From contig JAFWQQ010000006.1 of NCBI GenBank assembly GCA_017545165.1, positions 1-32,784 on the forward strand: a stretch of 32,784 nt of DNA, written 5' to 3'. The DNA is from Oscillospiraceae bacterium. Lineage in GTDB: Bacteria; Bacillota; Clostridia; Oscillospirales; Oscillospiraceae. The notes below the pieces were generated by a model, which did no database searches, was not told the origin of the DNA, and worked only from the letters and a program-made list of their open reading frames with translations. Position 1 is the stretch's first letter, and the number at the start of each line of letters is the position of its first letter. Position numbers and translations under genes: made by a program. Shown one piece after another: positions 1 to 7,304 of this stretch.

Positions 1-164
1 TTCGCGGTGCAACGAGGAATCCTCGTGTCAATTTAGTATTCGGGCTTCTTGCCCAGTTACCTTTCGACCTTTGCCGTATACCCAGTATACCACATTGGTT
101 TTATTTATGGTGGTGCTGTTTTTCAGCATGCCTATTTAGTTAGGATCCGGATCAATTTCTTTTC
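1..164. other. Upstream edge region without a recognisable gene
   Basis: No convincing reading frame is visible. The stretch contains short palindromes: ACGAGGA/TCCTCGT near 12-26, GGGC/GCCC around a TTCTT loop near 43-55, and GTATAC-CCA-GTATAC at 76-90. A small GCTG/CAGC hairpin lies near 115-128. These may be the end of a neighbouring repeat or the control region of the operon that starts at 165. The AT content is higher than in the following genes. I cannot assign a function. Confidence 0.4.
76..90. promoter_or_regulatory. 15-bp palindrome, possible operator
   Basis: GTATAC-CCA-GTATAC is a perfect 6-bp inverted repeat with a 3-bp centre, about 75-90 bp before the first gene. Its size and symmetry fit a dimeric repressor site, but no regulator gene lies nearby and no clear promoter overlaps it. 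Operator function is inference only. Confidence 0.25.
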
Positions 165-1235
165 ATGGTGGAACACAGGCTTATGAGTGGGAGAAAAAAA
201 CTGTTTTGGTCCCTGTTTTCCCTGGGACTGGCCGCTCTGTCCATTTGGGCGGTGATGTCACAGAGCAAAAAGTGGTCGCTGGCAGACATTGTGGACAGTC
301 TTAGCCAGGCGGACCCGCTGTGGCTGCTGGCTGCGGTGGGCTGTACGGTGCTCTTTGTGGTGCTGGAAGCGATCGCGCTGTCCGCTCTGCTCAAGGGGAT
401 CGGATACCGTCAGCCTCTCTCCCGCTGTATCATCTACAGCACCTCGGATATCTATTTCTCCGCCATTACCCCCTCGGCCACCGGCGGTCAGCCCGCCAGC
501 GCCTATTTTATGGTGAAGGACGGGGTCCCCGCCGGCGCCGCCACCGTGACCCTGCTGGTGAACCTGATCCTCTATACCCTGTCGCTGATCATCCTGGGCC
601 TGGCTTCGGTGATCTTCTGGCCGGGACTCTTCTTTGACCTGAGCACGGTTTCCCAGGTCCTCATCGCCCTGGGCTTTATCATCCAGGTGGGGCTCACGAT
701 CCTTTTCTTCGTTCTGCTGGGCAAGGGGCCTACGGTCTTTGACCTGCTGCGGCGCTTCGTCCGCTTCCTGCACGGCAAGAAGCTGATCCACCGCCTGGAT
801 CACCGGCTGAAGAAGCTGGATACCGCCCAGGCGGAGTACGAGACCTGCGCCCGGATCATGAAGGGTAAGAGCAGCGTTTTTCTGCGGGCGCTGGTCTGGA
901 ACACCCTTCAGCGGGGCCTGCAGCTGGCGGTGCCCATGTGCATCTACCTGGCCCTGGGCGGGGAACTGAAATATGCGGGCATGCTCTTTGCGTCCCAGTG
1001 TCTGGTGGTGCTGGGCTACGCGCCGGTGCCCATCCCGGGCGCCATGGGCGTGGCCGACTATCTGATGCTGGATGCGTTCTCCTGCCTGGGCTTTATCGCG
1101 ATCGAAGAGGCGATCCGGCTGGAGATGCTCAGCCGTGGGCTGATGTTCTATATCTGTGTTGCCACCAGCGGCATCATTACCCTGCTGGGCTACATGCTGC
1201 TGCACAAGAAAGAGAAAGGAGAGACACAGACATGA
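165..1235 (+). CDS. Flippase-like integral membrane protein (LPG synthase TM / UPF0104 family)
   Basis: The 356-residue product is almost entirely hydrophobic helices broken by short basic loops. It resembles the YbhN/AglD/MprF-N family (Pfam LPG_synthase_TM), which acts in or near lipid translocation. The family-typical segment SAITPSATGGQPASA lies near residues 105-120, with PVPIPGAMGVAD near 285-297. No soluble lysyl-transferase domain is attached, so this is the flippase half only. The alternative ATG at 183 (MSGRKK) has GGTGGAA upstream and may be the true start. The stop overlaps the pssA start as ATGA, so the gene is probably translationally coupled to phosphatidylserine synthesis and may move phospholipid or a lipid-linked precursor. 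Substrate unknown. Confidence 0.85.
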   Translation: MVEHRLMSGRKKLFWSLFSLGLAALSIWAVMSQSKKWSLADIVDSLSQADPLWLLAAVGCTVLFVVLEAIALSALLKGIGYRQPLSRCIIYSTSDIYFSAITPSATGGQPASAYFMVKDGVPAGAATVTLLVNLILYTLSLIILGLASVIFWPGLFFDLSTVSQVLIALGFIIQVGLTILFFVLLGKGPTVFDLLRRFVRFLHGKKLIHRLDHRLKKLDTAQAEYETCARIMKGKSSVFLRALVWNTLQRGLQLAVPMCIYLALGGELKYAGMLFASQCLVVLGYAPVPIPGAMGVADYLMLDAFSCLGFIAIEEAIRLEMLSRGLMFYICVATSGIITLLGYMLLHKKEKGETQT

Positions 1236-1951
1236 TCGGCGTATACGATTATACGGTGATCCTCACCTATATGTCCCTGTTGGCCGGCTGCACCGGCACC
1301 ATCATCGCCATGAGCGGCGTGGGACATCCCTACATAGGCATGTTTCTGATGCTCTTTGCCGGCCTCTGCGACGGCTTTGACGGGCGTGTGGCCCGCACGA
1401 AAAAGAACCGCAGTCCCCTGGAGCTGAAGTTCGGCGTGCAGATCGATTCCTTCTCGGACCTGATCTCCTTCGGCGTGCTGCCCGCGGCCATCGGCATGTC
1501 CATGCTGCGGCACAACCAGCGCCTGTCGGACCTGCACGAGCTGCCGGAGAGCTGGCTGGATCCGGAGACTGCCGCGGCCCACTCGGACCTGTACCGGGCA
1601 GCGCTGATCCTCATTGCGCTCCTTTACATCCTGGCGGCCATGATCCGCCTGGCCTATTTCAACGCCACCGAAGACGAGCGGGAGCAGGAAATCCGGGAAA
1701 ACGGCGTGGCCTATTTCACCGGCCTGCCCGTGACCACCGCGGCTCTGGTTTTCCCCATGGTGCTGCTGCTGCACTACATCCCCCGCTTTGACCTGAGCGT
1801 GCCCTATTTCGTCGTGATGCTGATCATGGCCTTCCTCTTTGTGGGCCGTTTCAAGATCCGCAAGCCCGGCCGAAAGGGCGTGCTGATCATGGTGGGCATC
1901 GGCTTCCTGGAGTTTCTGGCCTTCCTGATTCTGAGCCGGGTGACGCCCTGA
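1232..1951 (+). CDS. pssA: CDP-diacylglycerol--serine O-phosphatidyltransferase
   Basis: This 239-aa membrane enzyme would join serine to CDP-diacylglycerol to make phosphatidylserine. The CDP-alcohol phosphotransferase signature is complete: D50-G51-x-x-A54-R55, then G68-x3-D72-x3-D76. The spacer between AR and G is 12 residues instead of the usual 8, a small insertion. Hydrophobic helices follow to the C-terminus, and a charged loop near 90-115 (DLHELPESWLDPE) is unlike the B. subtilis enzyme. The start at 1232 was chosen because it overlaps the preceding stop (ATGA) and an AAAGGAGA ribosome site precedes it; a longer in-frame extension to 938 would lie wholly inside the upstream gene. The next gene, psd, starts on the last base of the stop (TGATG), so the two enzymes act consecutively. 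Confidence 0.93.
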   Translation: MIGVYDYTVILTYMSLLAGCTGTIIAMSGVGHPYIGMFLMLFAGLCDGFDGRVARTKKNRSPLELKFGVQIDSFSDLISFGVLPAAIGMSMLRHNQRLSDLHELPESWLDPETAAAHSDLYRAALILIALLYILAAMIRLAYFNATEDEREQEIRENGVAYFTGLPVTTAALVFPMVLLLHYIPRFDLSVPYFVVMLIMAFLFVGRFKIRKPGRKGVLIMVGIGFLEFLAFLILSRVTP

Positions 1952-2772
1952 TGGAGGCGCTGGACTTTCTGTACGGCACCGTTCCCGGACGGGCGCTGCT
2001 GCGGCCCCTGGTGAGCCGCCCGGTCTCCGCGGCTGCGGGCCGCTTTCTGGAGACCCGGGCCTCCAAGGCGCTGATAAAGCCCTTCGTCCGCTCCGCCGGC
2101 ATCGAGCTGGAGGACTACGACCTGCGGGACATTGCCTGCTTCAACGACTTTTTCTGCCGCCCGATAAAGCCGGGCCGCCGCCCGGTGGATCCGGATCCGG
2201 CGGCGCTGATCTCTCCCTGCGACGGGCTGCTGACCCTGGTGCCCGTGGAGGAGGACACGGTGCTGCCCGTGAAGCAGAGCCGCTGGTCTCTGGAGCGCCT
2301 TCTGGGAGACAAGGATCTGGCCCGGCGCTTTCAGGGCGGGATCTGCCTGGTGTTTCGCCTCTGCGTGGAGCACTACCACCGCTATTGCTACTTTGAGAGC
2401 GGCCGGAAAGGGGAAAACGTGTTTCTCCCCGGGCTGCTGCACACCGTGCGGCCCGTGGCTCTGGCAGACGTGCCGGTCTTCACCGAAAACTGCCGGGAAT
2501 ACACCTTGATCGAGACGGAGCGCTTCGGCCCCGCCATCCAGATGGAGGTGGGGGCCCTGCTGGTGGGGAAGATCGTGAATGACCATCTCTGGCCCAGGCA
2601 GGTCGCCCGCGGCGAGGAAAAGGGCCATTTCGCCTTCGGCGGCTCCACCATTATTCTGCTGCTGCAGAAGGACGCGGCCGAGCTGCTGCCCGAGATCCTG
2701 GACGCTTCCGCCCGGGGGGAGGAGACTCCCGTCCGCCTGGGCCAAAGGATCGGAAAAGCGAGAGAGAAATGA
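1951..2772 (+). CDS. psd: Phosphatidylserine decarboxylase proenzyme
   Basis: The 273-aa enzyme decarboxylates phosphatidylserine to phosphatidylethanolamine. Family features are present in order: SPCDG near residue 90, the histidine-rich EHYHRYCYF near 136, VGALLVGKI near 197 and the self-cleavage motif GGST with Gly231/Ser232. Cleavage there would leave a 42-residue alpha chain carrying the N-terminal pyruvoyl group. The variant GGST rather than LGST belongs to the shorter Gram-positive class. It is the third gene of the lipid operon, overlapping pssA by one base. The stop codon lies in the first GAAATGAA unit of a repeat element that continues to 3144, so the last residues (AREK) sit at the element boundary. 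Confidence 0.93.
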   Translation: MEALDFLYGTVPGRALLRPLVSRPVSAAAGRFLETRASKALIKPFVRSAGIELEDYDLRDIACFNDFFCRPIKPGRRPVDPDPAALISPCDGLLTLVPVEEDTVLPVKQSRWSLERLLGDKDLARRFQGGICLVFRLCVEHYHRYCYFESGRKGENVFLPGLLHTVRPVALADVPVFTENCREYTLIETERFGPAIQMEVGALLVGKIVNDHLWPRQVARGEEKGHFAFGGSTIILLLQKDAAELLPEILDASARGEETPVRLGQRIGKAREK

Positions 2773-2952
2773 AGAAATGAAGACGCGTTGCTAATGAAGG
2801 AATTATGGTGTCGCTGCGCGACGGATTGTAATTCCCCCTATTCCCCAGTGTGCGCACTGGGGACTTCCCCCGAAGGGGGAAGCAAGGCCGCATCTTGGCT
2901 CCCCCTCCGGGGGAGCTGTCGAGCGAGCGCAGCGAACGAGACTGAAGGGGTC
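2766..2952 (+). repeat. Composite palindromic intergenic element, copy 1
   Basis: The element starts with GAAATGAAGAAATGAAGA across the psd stop. It contains AATTATGG, a hairpin TCGC-TGC-GCGA near 2811-2821, then CCCCAGTGTGCGCACTGGGG near 2845-2864 and CTTCCCCC/GGGGGAAG near 2864-2882. A third hairpin CTCCCCC/GGGGGAG lies near 2900-2915. It ends with GAGCGAGCGCAGCGAACGAG leading into the 8-bp array. About 95 bp reappear almost identically, inverted, at 6280-6372. No gene is present between 2773 and 3203. Function unknown; it looks like a MITE- or REP-like mobile palindrome. Confidence 0.75.
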
Positions 2953-3144
2953 ATTTCTTCATTTCTTCATTTCTTCATTTCTTCATTTCTTCATTTCTTC
3001 ATTTCTTCATTTCTTCATTTCTTCATTTCTTCATTTCTTCATTTCTTCATTTCTTCATTTCTTCATTTCTTCATTTCTTCATTTCTTCATTGCTTCATTT
3101 CTTCATTTCTTCATTTCTTCATTTCTTCATTTCTTCATTTCTTC
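2953..3144 (+). repeat. 24-copy tandem array of the octamer ATTTCTTC
   Basis: Twenty-four head-to-tail copies of an 8-bp unit run without interruption; one unit at 3089-3096 reads ATTGCTTC. Eight is not a multiple of three, so the array translates in every frame into an FISSFLHF-like octapeptide, which explains the spurious hydrophobic frames here. It ends 59 bp before the GH36 start. Arrays like this are prone to slipped-strand length change. On the minus strand the unit contains ATGAAGAA. Confidence 0.95.
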
Positions 3145-3203
3145 ATTCTATCTGCCGCCGGGGTCGGCGGCGTTCTTATCGTGAAAGTAAAGGATGTTTC
3201 TGT

Positions 3204-5444
3204 ATGAGTATCGTCTATGACGCCGCGGCCCGGACCATCACGCTGAACACCCGGGAGAGCAGCTATCAGATGCAGATCGGCCCCCTGGGGCATCTGCTGC
3301 ATACCTACTACGGCCGCCGGGCGGAGGGGAACTTCGGCGCGCTGCACCTGAAAAAAGACGTGGGCTTCTCTCCCAATCCTCACGCGCTGGCCGCCGTGAC
3401 CCGGGGCTGGTCTCTGGACACCCTGCCCCAGGAGCTCAGCGGCGCCAACAGCGGGGATTTCCGCACGCCCTCGGTCTGCGCGGTCACGGAGGACGGGCGC
3501 CGCGGCGCGGAACTGCGCTATGTGCGCCACGAGATCCGCCCGGGGAAGTACGCCCTCAACGGTCTGCCCGCGGCCTTCGACCCCGCAGGGGAGGCGGAGA
3601 CTCTGTCCGTCACCCTGGCGGACGAGGTTCTGGGCCTGGAGGCGGAGCTCCTGTACGCCGTGTACGAGAGCCGGGACCTGATCACCCGGGCCCTCCGTCT
3701 GCGCAACACGGGCAAGGGAGCGCTGCGCCTGGAAAAGACCGCCTCCTGCTGCCTGGACCTGCCCTTCGGGGACTGGGACCTGCTGCACTTCCACGGCCGC
3801 CACGCCATGGAGCGCCAACCGGAGCGCCTGCCGATGATGAACGGCGTCATGCGCCTGGGCTCCCGGCGGGTCGCCTCCAGTCATCAGCACAATCCCTTTG
3901 CCATCCTCTGCAACCGCCATGCCACCGAGGACGCCGGGGACTGCTATGGGCTCATGCTGGTCTACTCCGGCAGCTTCGAGCTGGAGGCGGAGAAGGACCA
4001 GATGGGTTCCGTGCGCCTCACCGCCGGGCTGCTGTCCGAGGGCTTTTCCTGGACTCTGCAGCCCGGGGAGAGCTTTGATACCCCGGAGGCCCTGCTCTGC
4101 TTCCGGCACGACGGACTCAACGCCCTGTCCCAGCGTTACCACCGCTTTCTCCGCCGCTGCCTCTGCCGCAGTCCCTTCAGCACGGCAGAGCGGCCGGTGC
4201 TGCTCAACAACTGGGAGGCCACCTACTTCAACTTTGACCGGGACAAGATCCTGACCATCGCCCGGGAGGCCAGGGACCTGGGAGCGGAGCTCTTCGTGCT
4301 GGACGACGGCTGGTTCGGCCGCCGGAACGACGACCGCAGCAGCCTGGGGGACTGGTTCGTGAACGAGGAGAAGCTCCCCGGCGGCCTGGAGCCGTTGATC
4401 CGGGGCGTGAAGGAGCTGGGACTGCAGTTCGGCCTCTGGGTGGAACCGGAGATGGTCAGCGAGGATTCGGAGCTCTACCGCGCTCATCCGGACTGGGCCT
4501 TGGGCGTGCCCGGACGGGAGCCGGCCCTCAGCCGCAGCCAGCTGGCCCTGGACCTGAGCCGCAGCGAGGTCACGGACTGGATCTATGAGACCGTGGCGGG
4601 GCTTCTTCGCCGCTACGACATCGACTATATCAAGTGGGATTTCAACCGCAGTCTCACCGATCTTTACAGTCCCGCCCTGCCCCCCGAGCGCCAGGGCGAG
4701 CTGGCTCACCGCTGCACGCTGGGGCTCTATAGCGTCCTGGAGCGGCTGACGGCGGAGTTTCCCCATGTGCTTTTCGAGGGCTGTGCCGGCGGCGGCGGCC
4801 GCTTCGACGCGGGGATGCTGGCCTATTTCCCCCAGATCTGGTGCAGCGACGACACGGATCCCATCGAGCGCCTGACGATCCAGCGGGGCAGCTGCTACGG
4901 CTACCCGCTCTCCGCCGTGGGAGCCCACGTTTCCGCCTCTCCCAACCACCAGACCGGCCGGCGCACGCCCCTGGACACCCGGGCCATGGCGGCCATGGCC
5001 AGCGGCTTCGGCTATGAGCTGGACCCCGGCAGGCTCAGCGAGGAGGAAAAGGAGCGCATCCGCGGCCAGATCCGCCGCTTCCGGGAGCTGGAGGACTTCG
5101 CCCGGGAGGGAGACCTGTATCGCCTGACCGAGCTGGACGATAAGCGGGACTACGAGGCCTGGCAGATCGTATCGGAGACGAAGGACGAGAGCCTGGTGAA
5201 CCTGATCGTGACCCATCCCCGGGCCAATCCCCGGCCCCTGCACCTGCGCCTGAAGGGTCTGGACCCGGCGGCCCGCTACCGGCTGGAGGGCCTGGAGACC
5301 TTCGCGGCCTATCTGCCTGAGCCCCCGGAGCCCCTGCCCGAGATCTTCAGCGGCGCGGCCCTGCTCTACGCGGGCCTGACCCTGCCCCGGATGATGGGGG
5401 ACTACCCCTGCGTACAGATCCATCTGAAACGTGCGGAGGACTGA
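3204..5444 (+). CDS. GH36 alpha-galactosidase
   Basis: The 746-aa cytoplasmic enzyme (no signal peptide) hydrolyses terminal alpha-1,6-galactose from raffinose-type sugars. It has the GH36 plan: an N-terminal beta-sandwich (about 1-320), a catalytic barrel and a C-terminal beta domain. The nucleophile is Asp479 in KWDFNR and the acid/base is Asp549 in CSDDTD, at nearly the same numbers as in Geobacillus AgaB. LDDGWFGRR near 365 and the loop ECAGGGGRFD, here as EGCAGGGGRFD near 528, line the sugar pocket. The ATG at 3204 was chosen because AAAGGA lies 9 nt upstream; the frame stays open upstream only through the octamer array. DUF4250 and NUDIX genes follow closely. No transporter or sugar regulator is adjacent. 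Confidence 0.95.
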   Translation: MSIVYDAAARTITLNTRESSYQMQIGPLGHLLHTYYGRRAEGNFGALHLKKDVGFSPNPHALAAVTRGWSLDTLPQELSGANSGDFRTPSVCAVTEDGRRGAELRYVRHEIRPGKYALNGLPAAFDPAGEAETLSVTLADEVLGLEAELLYAVYESRDLITRALRLRNTGKGALRLEKTASCCLDLPFGDWDLLHFHGRHAMERQPERLPMMNGVMRLGSRRVASSHQHNPFAILCNRHATEDAGDCYGLMLVYSGSFELEAEKDQMGSVRLTAGLLSEGFSWTLQPGESFDTPEALLCFRHDGLNALSQRYHRFLRRCLCRSPFSTAERPVLLNNWEATYFNFDRDKILTIAREARDLGAELFVLDDGWFGRRNDDRSSLGDWFVNEEKLPGGLEPLIRGVKELGLQFGLWVEPEMVSEDSELYRAHPDWALGVPGREPALSRSQLALDLSRSEVTDWIYETVAGLLRRYDIDYIKWDFNRSLTDLYSPALPPERQGELAHRCTLGLYSVLERLTAEFPHVLFEGCAGGGGRFDAGMLAYFPQIWCSDDTDPIERLTIQRGSCYGYPLSAVGAHVSASPNHQTGRRTPLDTRAMAAMASGFGYELDPGRLSEEEKERIRGQIRRFRELEDFAREGDLYRLTELDDKRDYEAWQIVSETKDESLVNLIVTHPRANPRPLHLRLKGLDPAARYRLEGLETFAAYLPEPPEPLPEIFSGAALLYAGLTLPRMMGDYPCVQIHLKRAED

Positions 5445-5447
5445 GCC

Positions 5448-5621
5448 ATGCTGCCGAAAGACCCCTTCGTTCTTCTGAGTTATGTAAACCAAAAGCTCCG
5501 GGACGACTATGCTTCCCTGGAGGATCTCTGCGAGGATCTGGAGCTGGATCGGGAGGCCCTGGAGCGCCAGCTGGACGCAGCGGGCTTTATTTACGACAAA
5601 GAGCGCAACTGCTTTCGCTGA
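5448..5621 (+). CDS. DUF4250 small protein
   Basis: A 57-aa protein begins MLPKDPFVLLSYVN and continues as an acidic helical stretch (LEDLCEDLELD) ending in IYDKERNCFR. This is the whole of the DUF4250 family, short Firmicutes proteins of unknown function whose LPKDPxxLLSxVN start is highly conserved. It lies 3 nt after the GH36 stop and 12 nt before the NUDIX start, so the three are probably co-transcribed. The helix spacing resembles a small DNA-binding or partner-binding fold, but that is inference. Confidence 0.88.
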   Translation: MLPKDPFVLLSYVNQKLRDDYASLEDLCEDLELDREALERQLDAAGFIYDKERNCFR

Positions 5622-5633
5622 GGAGGAAAGACC

Positions 5634-6098
5634 GTGGGCTATATCGAAGATCTCCGGAAGCTGGTGGGTCATCGGCGTGTGATCCTCTGCGGCAGCAGCG
5701 TGGTGATCCGCAACGACAGGGGCGAGCTCCTGCTGCAGGAGCGCCGCCACCCCGCGGGCCGCTGGGCCTTCCCCGGCGGGCTGATGGAGTTGGGCGAGTC
5801 CACCGAGGACACCGCCCGCCGGGAGGTCCGGGAGGAGACGGCCCTGGAGCTGGGCAGGCTCCGGCTCATCGGGGTCTATTCCGGGCCGGACGCCCTCTGC
5901 TCCGCCCCCAACGGGGACGAGTGGTATGTGGTGAACTGCGCCTACGCCTGCGACGAACCCCTGGGCGAGGCGAAAGTCAACGACGGCGAGTCCGTGTGTC
6001 TCCGCTGGTTCAAGCCGGAGGACATCCCTGATGGCCTGGTAAGGAGCCACAAGGAAATCTTGGCGGACTATCTGCGGAGTGAAGGAATGAAGAAATGA
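5634..6098 (+). CDS. NUDIX hydrolase
   Basis: The 154-aa protein would cleave a nucleoside diphosphate linked to another group. The Nudix box runs from Gly49 to Leu71: G-x5-E55-x7-R63-E64-V-R-E67-E68-T-A-L; the usual Gly at position 70 is Ala. The metal-binding glutamates 64, 67 and 68 are all present. ELLLQERRHPAGRWAFPGG precedes the box, as in ADP-ribose or mutator-type members; substrate cannot be deduced. The start is GTG at 5634, behind GAGGAGGAAAG. The last four residues (GMKK) and the stop are encoded by the ATGAAGAA repeat, so the natural C-terminus has probably been replaced or trimmed by the repeat. Confidence 0.9.
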   Translation: MGYIEDLRKLVGHRRVILCGSSVVIRNDRGELLLQERRHPAGRWAFPGGLMELGESTEDTARREVREETALELGRLRLIGVYSGPDALCSAPNGDEWYVVNCAYACDEPLGEAKVNDGESVCLRWFKPEDIPDGLVRSHKEILADYLRSEGMKK

Positions 6099-6450
6099 AG
6101 AAATGAAGAAATGAAGGAATGAAGGAATGACCCCTTCAATCTCGTTCGCTGCGCTCGCTCGACAGCTGTCCGCCTTGCGGTGCCCGAAAAATGCTGCGGG
6201 CGTACGCTCTTCCTTGCATTTTTCGACCGCTGCGGAAATTCCGGGCTCGCTTCATCTGCTACCGGCAGCGCGAGCCCGCAATTCCCCCAGAGGGGGAGCC
6301 AAGACGCGGCCTTGCTTCCCCCTTTGGGGGAAGTCCCCAGTGCGCACACTGGGGAATAGGGGGAATTTCGATCCATCGCCGAAGGCGATACCACAATTTC
6401 TTCATGCGGCGAAGCCGCTCTTCATTCCTTCATTAGGTGAAGCCGTCTTC
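6081..6450 (-). repeat. Composite palindromic intergenic element, copy 2 (inverted)
   Basis: Six octamer units of GAAGAAAT/GAAGGAAT fill 6081-6128. They are followed by the reverse complement of the copy-1 parts: CCCCTTCAATCTCGTTCGCTG, then hairpins at 6285-6360 including CCCCAGTGCGCACACTGGGG, then ATCGCC-GAA-GGCGAT near 6373-6387 and ACCACAATTTCTTCAT. It ends in diverged octamers around GCGGCGAAGCCGC. An insert at 6180-6280 (TGCCCGAAAAATGC / GCATTTTTCGACC arms) is not in copy 1. No gene lies between 6099 and 6513. Confidence 0.75.
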
Positions 6451-6513
6451 ATTTCGCCTCTCCGGTGGGAACATCGTGCTGCCGATATCGTCCAAAGCCC
6501 GAAAGGAGTGGAT

Positions 6514-6765
6514 ATGATGGAAAAGTTCATCCCCTACGAAAAACTCTCCAAAAAGCAGAAGCGGAAGCTGGACGCCGCCCGGCGGAACACCTGGGGCGGG
6601 CTGAGTCCCGTGACCCGCCGGCCGGAGAACCCGAAAGCCTACAAGCGCAAAAAGCGGATCGAGGAAAAGGACCTCGATCCGCTTTTTTCACCCGGCTTTG
6701 AATCGGCTTCTCACCAACCGCGTCCTGTTTGCTTTTTTCTTGAATCCCTCGTTCCGCTGTGGTAA
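6514..6765 (+). CDS. Small conserved basic protein of unknown function
   Basis: An 83-aa product starts MMEKFIPYEKLSKKQKRK and continues with a TWGGLSPVTRRPENPKAY segment. I recall very similar short proteins in many Clostridia (KLSKKxxRxLDxARRxTWG...NPVTRKxENPKAYNRKK), so the first 55 residues look genuine. AAAGGAG at 6502-6508 serves the ATG at 6514 or the one at 6517. The frame then continues through a perfect terminator hairpin (6649-6688) and stops at 6765, inside the next promoter; the tail from about residue 56 is therefore probably not conserved. The protein is very Lys/Arg-rich, which suggests nucleic acid or ribosome binding, but no function is known to me. Confidence 0.72.
   Translation: MMEKFIPYEKLSKKQKRKLDAARRNTWGGLSPVTRRPENPKAYKRKKRIEEKDLDPLFSPGFESASHQPRPVCFFLESLVPLW
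6649..6688 (+). terminator. Rho-independent terminator inside an open frame
   Basis: A perfect 16-bp stem (AAAAAGCGGATCGAGG pairing with its complement) closes on the loop AAAAGGA and ends in six T residues at 6683-6688. It overlaps the coding frame of the small protein at 6514. Confidence 0.85.
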
Positions 6766-6768
6766 AGT
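6740..6768 (+). promoter_or_regulatory. Sigma-A promoter for the DUF985 gene
   Basis: TTGAAT at 6740-6745, a 17-bp spacer, then TAAAGT at 6763-6768. It is directly downstream of a terminator and 28 bp before the next start, with AGGAGGA in between. Confidence 0.7.
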
Positions 6769-6795
6769 GGAGAAAACGAAGAGAGGAGGAGGGGC

Positions 6796-7266
6796 ATGAA
6801 AAGAGCACAGGAACTGATCATCGCTTACGGCCTGCAGCCGCATCCCGAAGGGGGCTGGTTCGCAGAGGACTACACCTGCCCCTGGGACATGGATGGGCGG
6901 CCTCTGGCCGGGAGCATCTTCTTTCTTCTGGACGGGGAAGAAGTGTCTCACTTCCACCAGATCGACTGTGACGAGCTCTGGTATTATCATGAGGGCTGCG
7001 GGCTGAAAATCACGGTGCTGTTTCAGGGTGAGCTGCGGACGATGCTGCTGGGCCGGGACCCGGCGGCAGGCGAACGGGCCTGCGTGCTCCTGCCGGCAGG
7101 CGCGGTTTTTGCGGCGGAAAACCTGGACAAGACGGGCTGCACCTTCCTTTCCTGCGCCACGGCGCCGGCGTTTCGATATGAGGGCTTCCGCCTGATCTCT
7201 GCGGAGGAGCTGGAAAAGCTGATCCCGCAGGAAGCGGCAGGCCTTCGCAGACTGGCGATAAAGTAA
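6796..7266 (+). CDS. DUF985 cupin-fold protein
   Basis: The 156-aa protein is a member of the DUF985 (YML079w-like) cupin family. It starts with the family hallmark LQPHPEGGWFAEDY at about residues 12-25. GSIFFLLDGEEVSHFHQIDCDELWYYHEG near 35-63 carries the cupin histidines and acidic residue. The second cupin strand set is PAGAVFAAEN near 102-111 and the end is CATAPAFRYEGFRLIS. The small-molecule ligand of this family is not established. An AGGAGGAGG ribosome site precedes the ATG and its own promoter lies at 6740-6768. The stop codon is part of an inverted repeat (7262-7290) before the acyltransferase gene. Confidence 0.9.
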   Translation: MKRAQELIIAYGLQPHPEGGWFAEDYTCPWDMDGRPLAGSIFFLLDGEEVSHFHQIDCDELWYYHEGCGLKITVLFQGELRTMLLGRDPAAGERACVLLPAGAVFAAENLDKTGCTFLSCATAPAFRYEGFRLISAEELEKLIPQEAAGLRRLAIK

Positions 7267-7290
7267 ACGATGAAGAAATCATCGTTTACT
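7262..7290. repeat. Perfect hairpin between the DUF985 and acyltransferase genes
   Basis: AGTAAACGATGA and its exact complement TCATCGTTTACT form a 12-bp stem around the loop AGAAA. The centre reads ATGAAGAAAT, the same core as the octamer arrays. The left arm includes the DUF985 stop. No T-tract follows, and AAAGGAG of the next gene starts immediately after, so it may be a minimal repeat copy, an RNA-stability hairpin or an attenuator. Confidence 0.7.
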
Positions 7291-7304
7291 AAAGGAGAGA
7301 GACC

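Noticed and set aside
1-164. End of a tRNA or rRNA gene at the left edge
   Set aside because: The short stems do not form a cloverleaf and no conserved rRNA sequence is visible.
3090-3203. N-terminal extension of the alpha-galactosidase with hydrophobic octapeptide repeats
   Set aside because: It is only the octamer array read in frame from a TTG; a good ribosome site and the conserved domain start support 3204.
3135-6050. Large minus-strand frame of 971 codons opposite the alpha-galactosidase
   Set aside because: Composition is that of an antisense shadow (Gln, Ala, Gly-rich, no domain); the plus strand has clear catalytic motifs.
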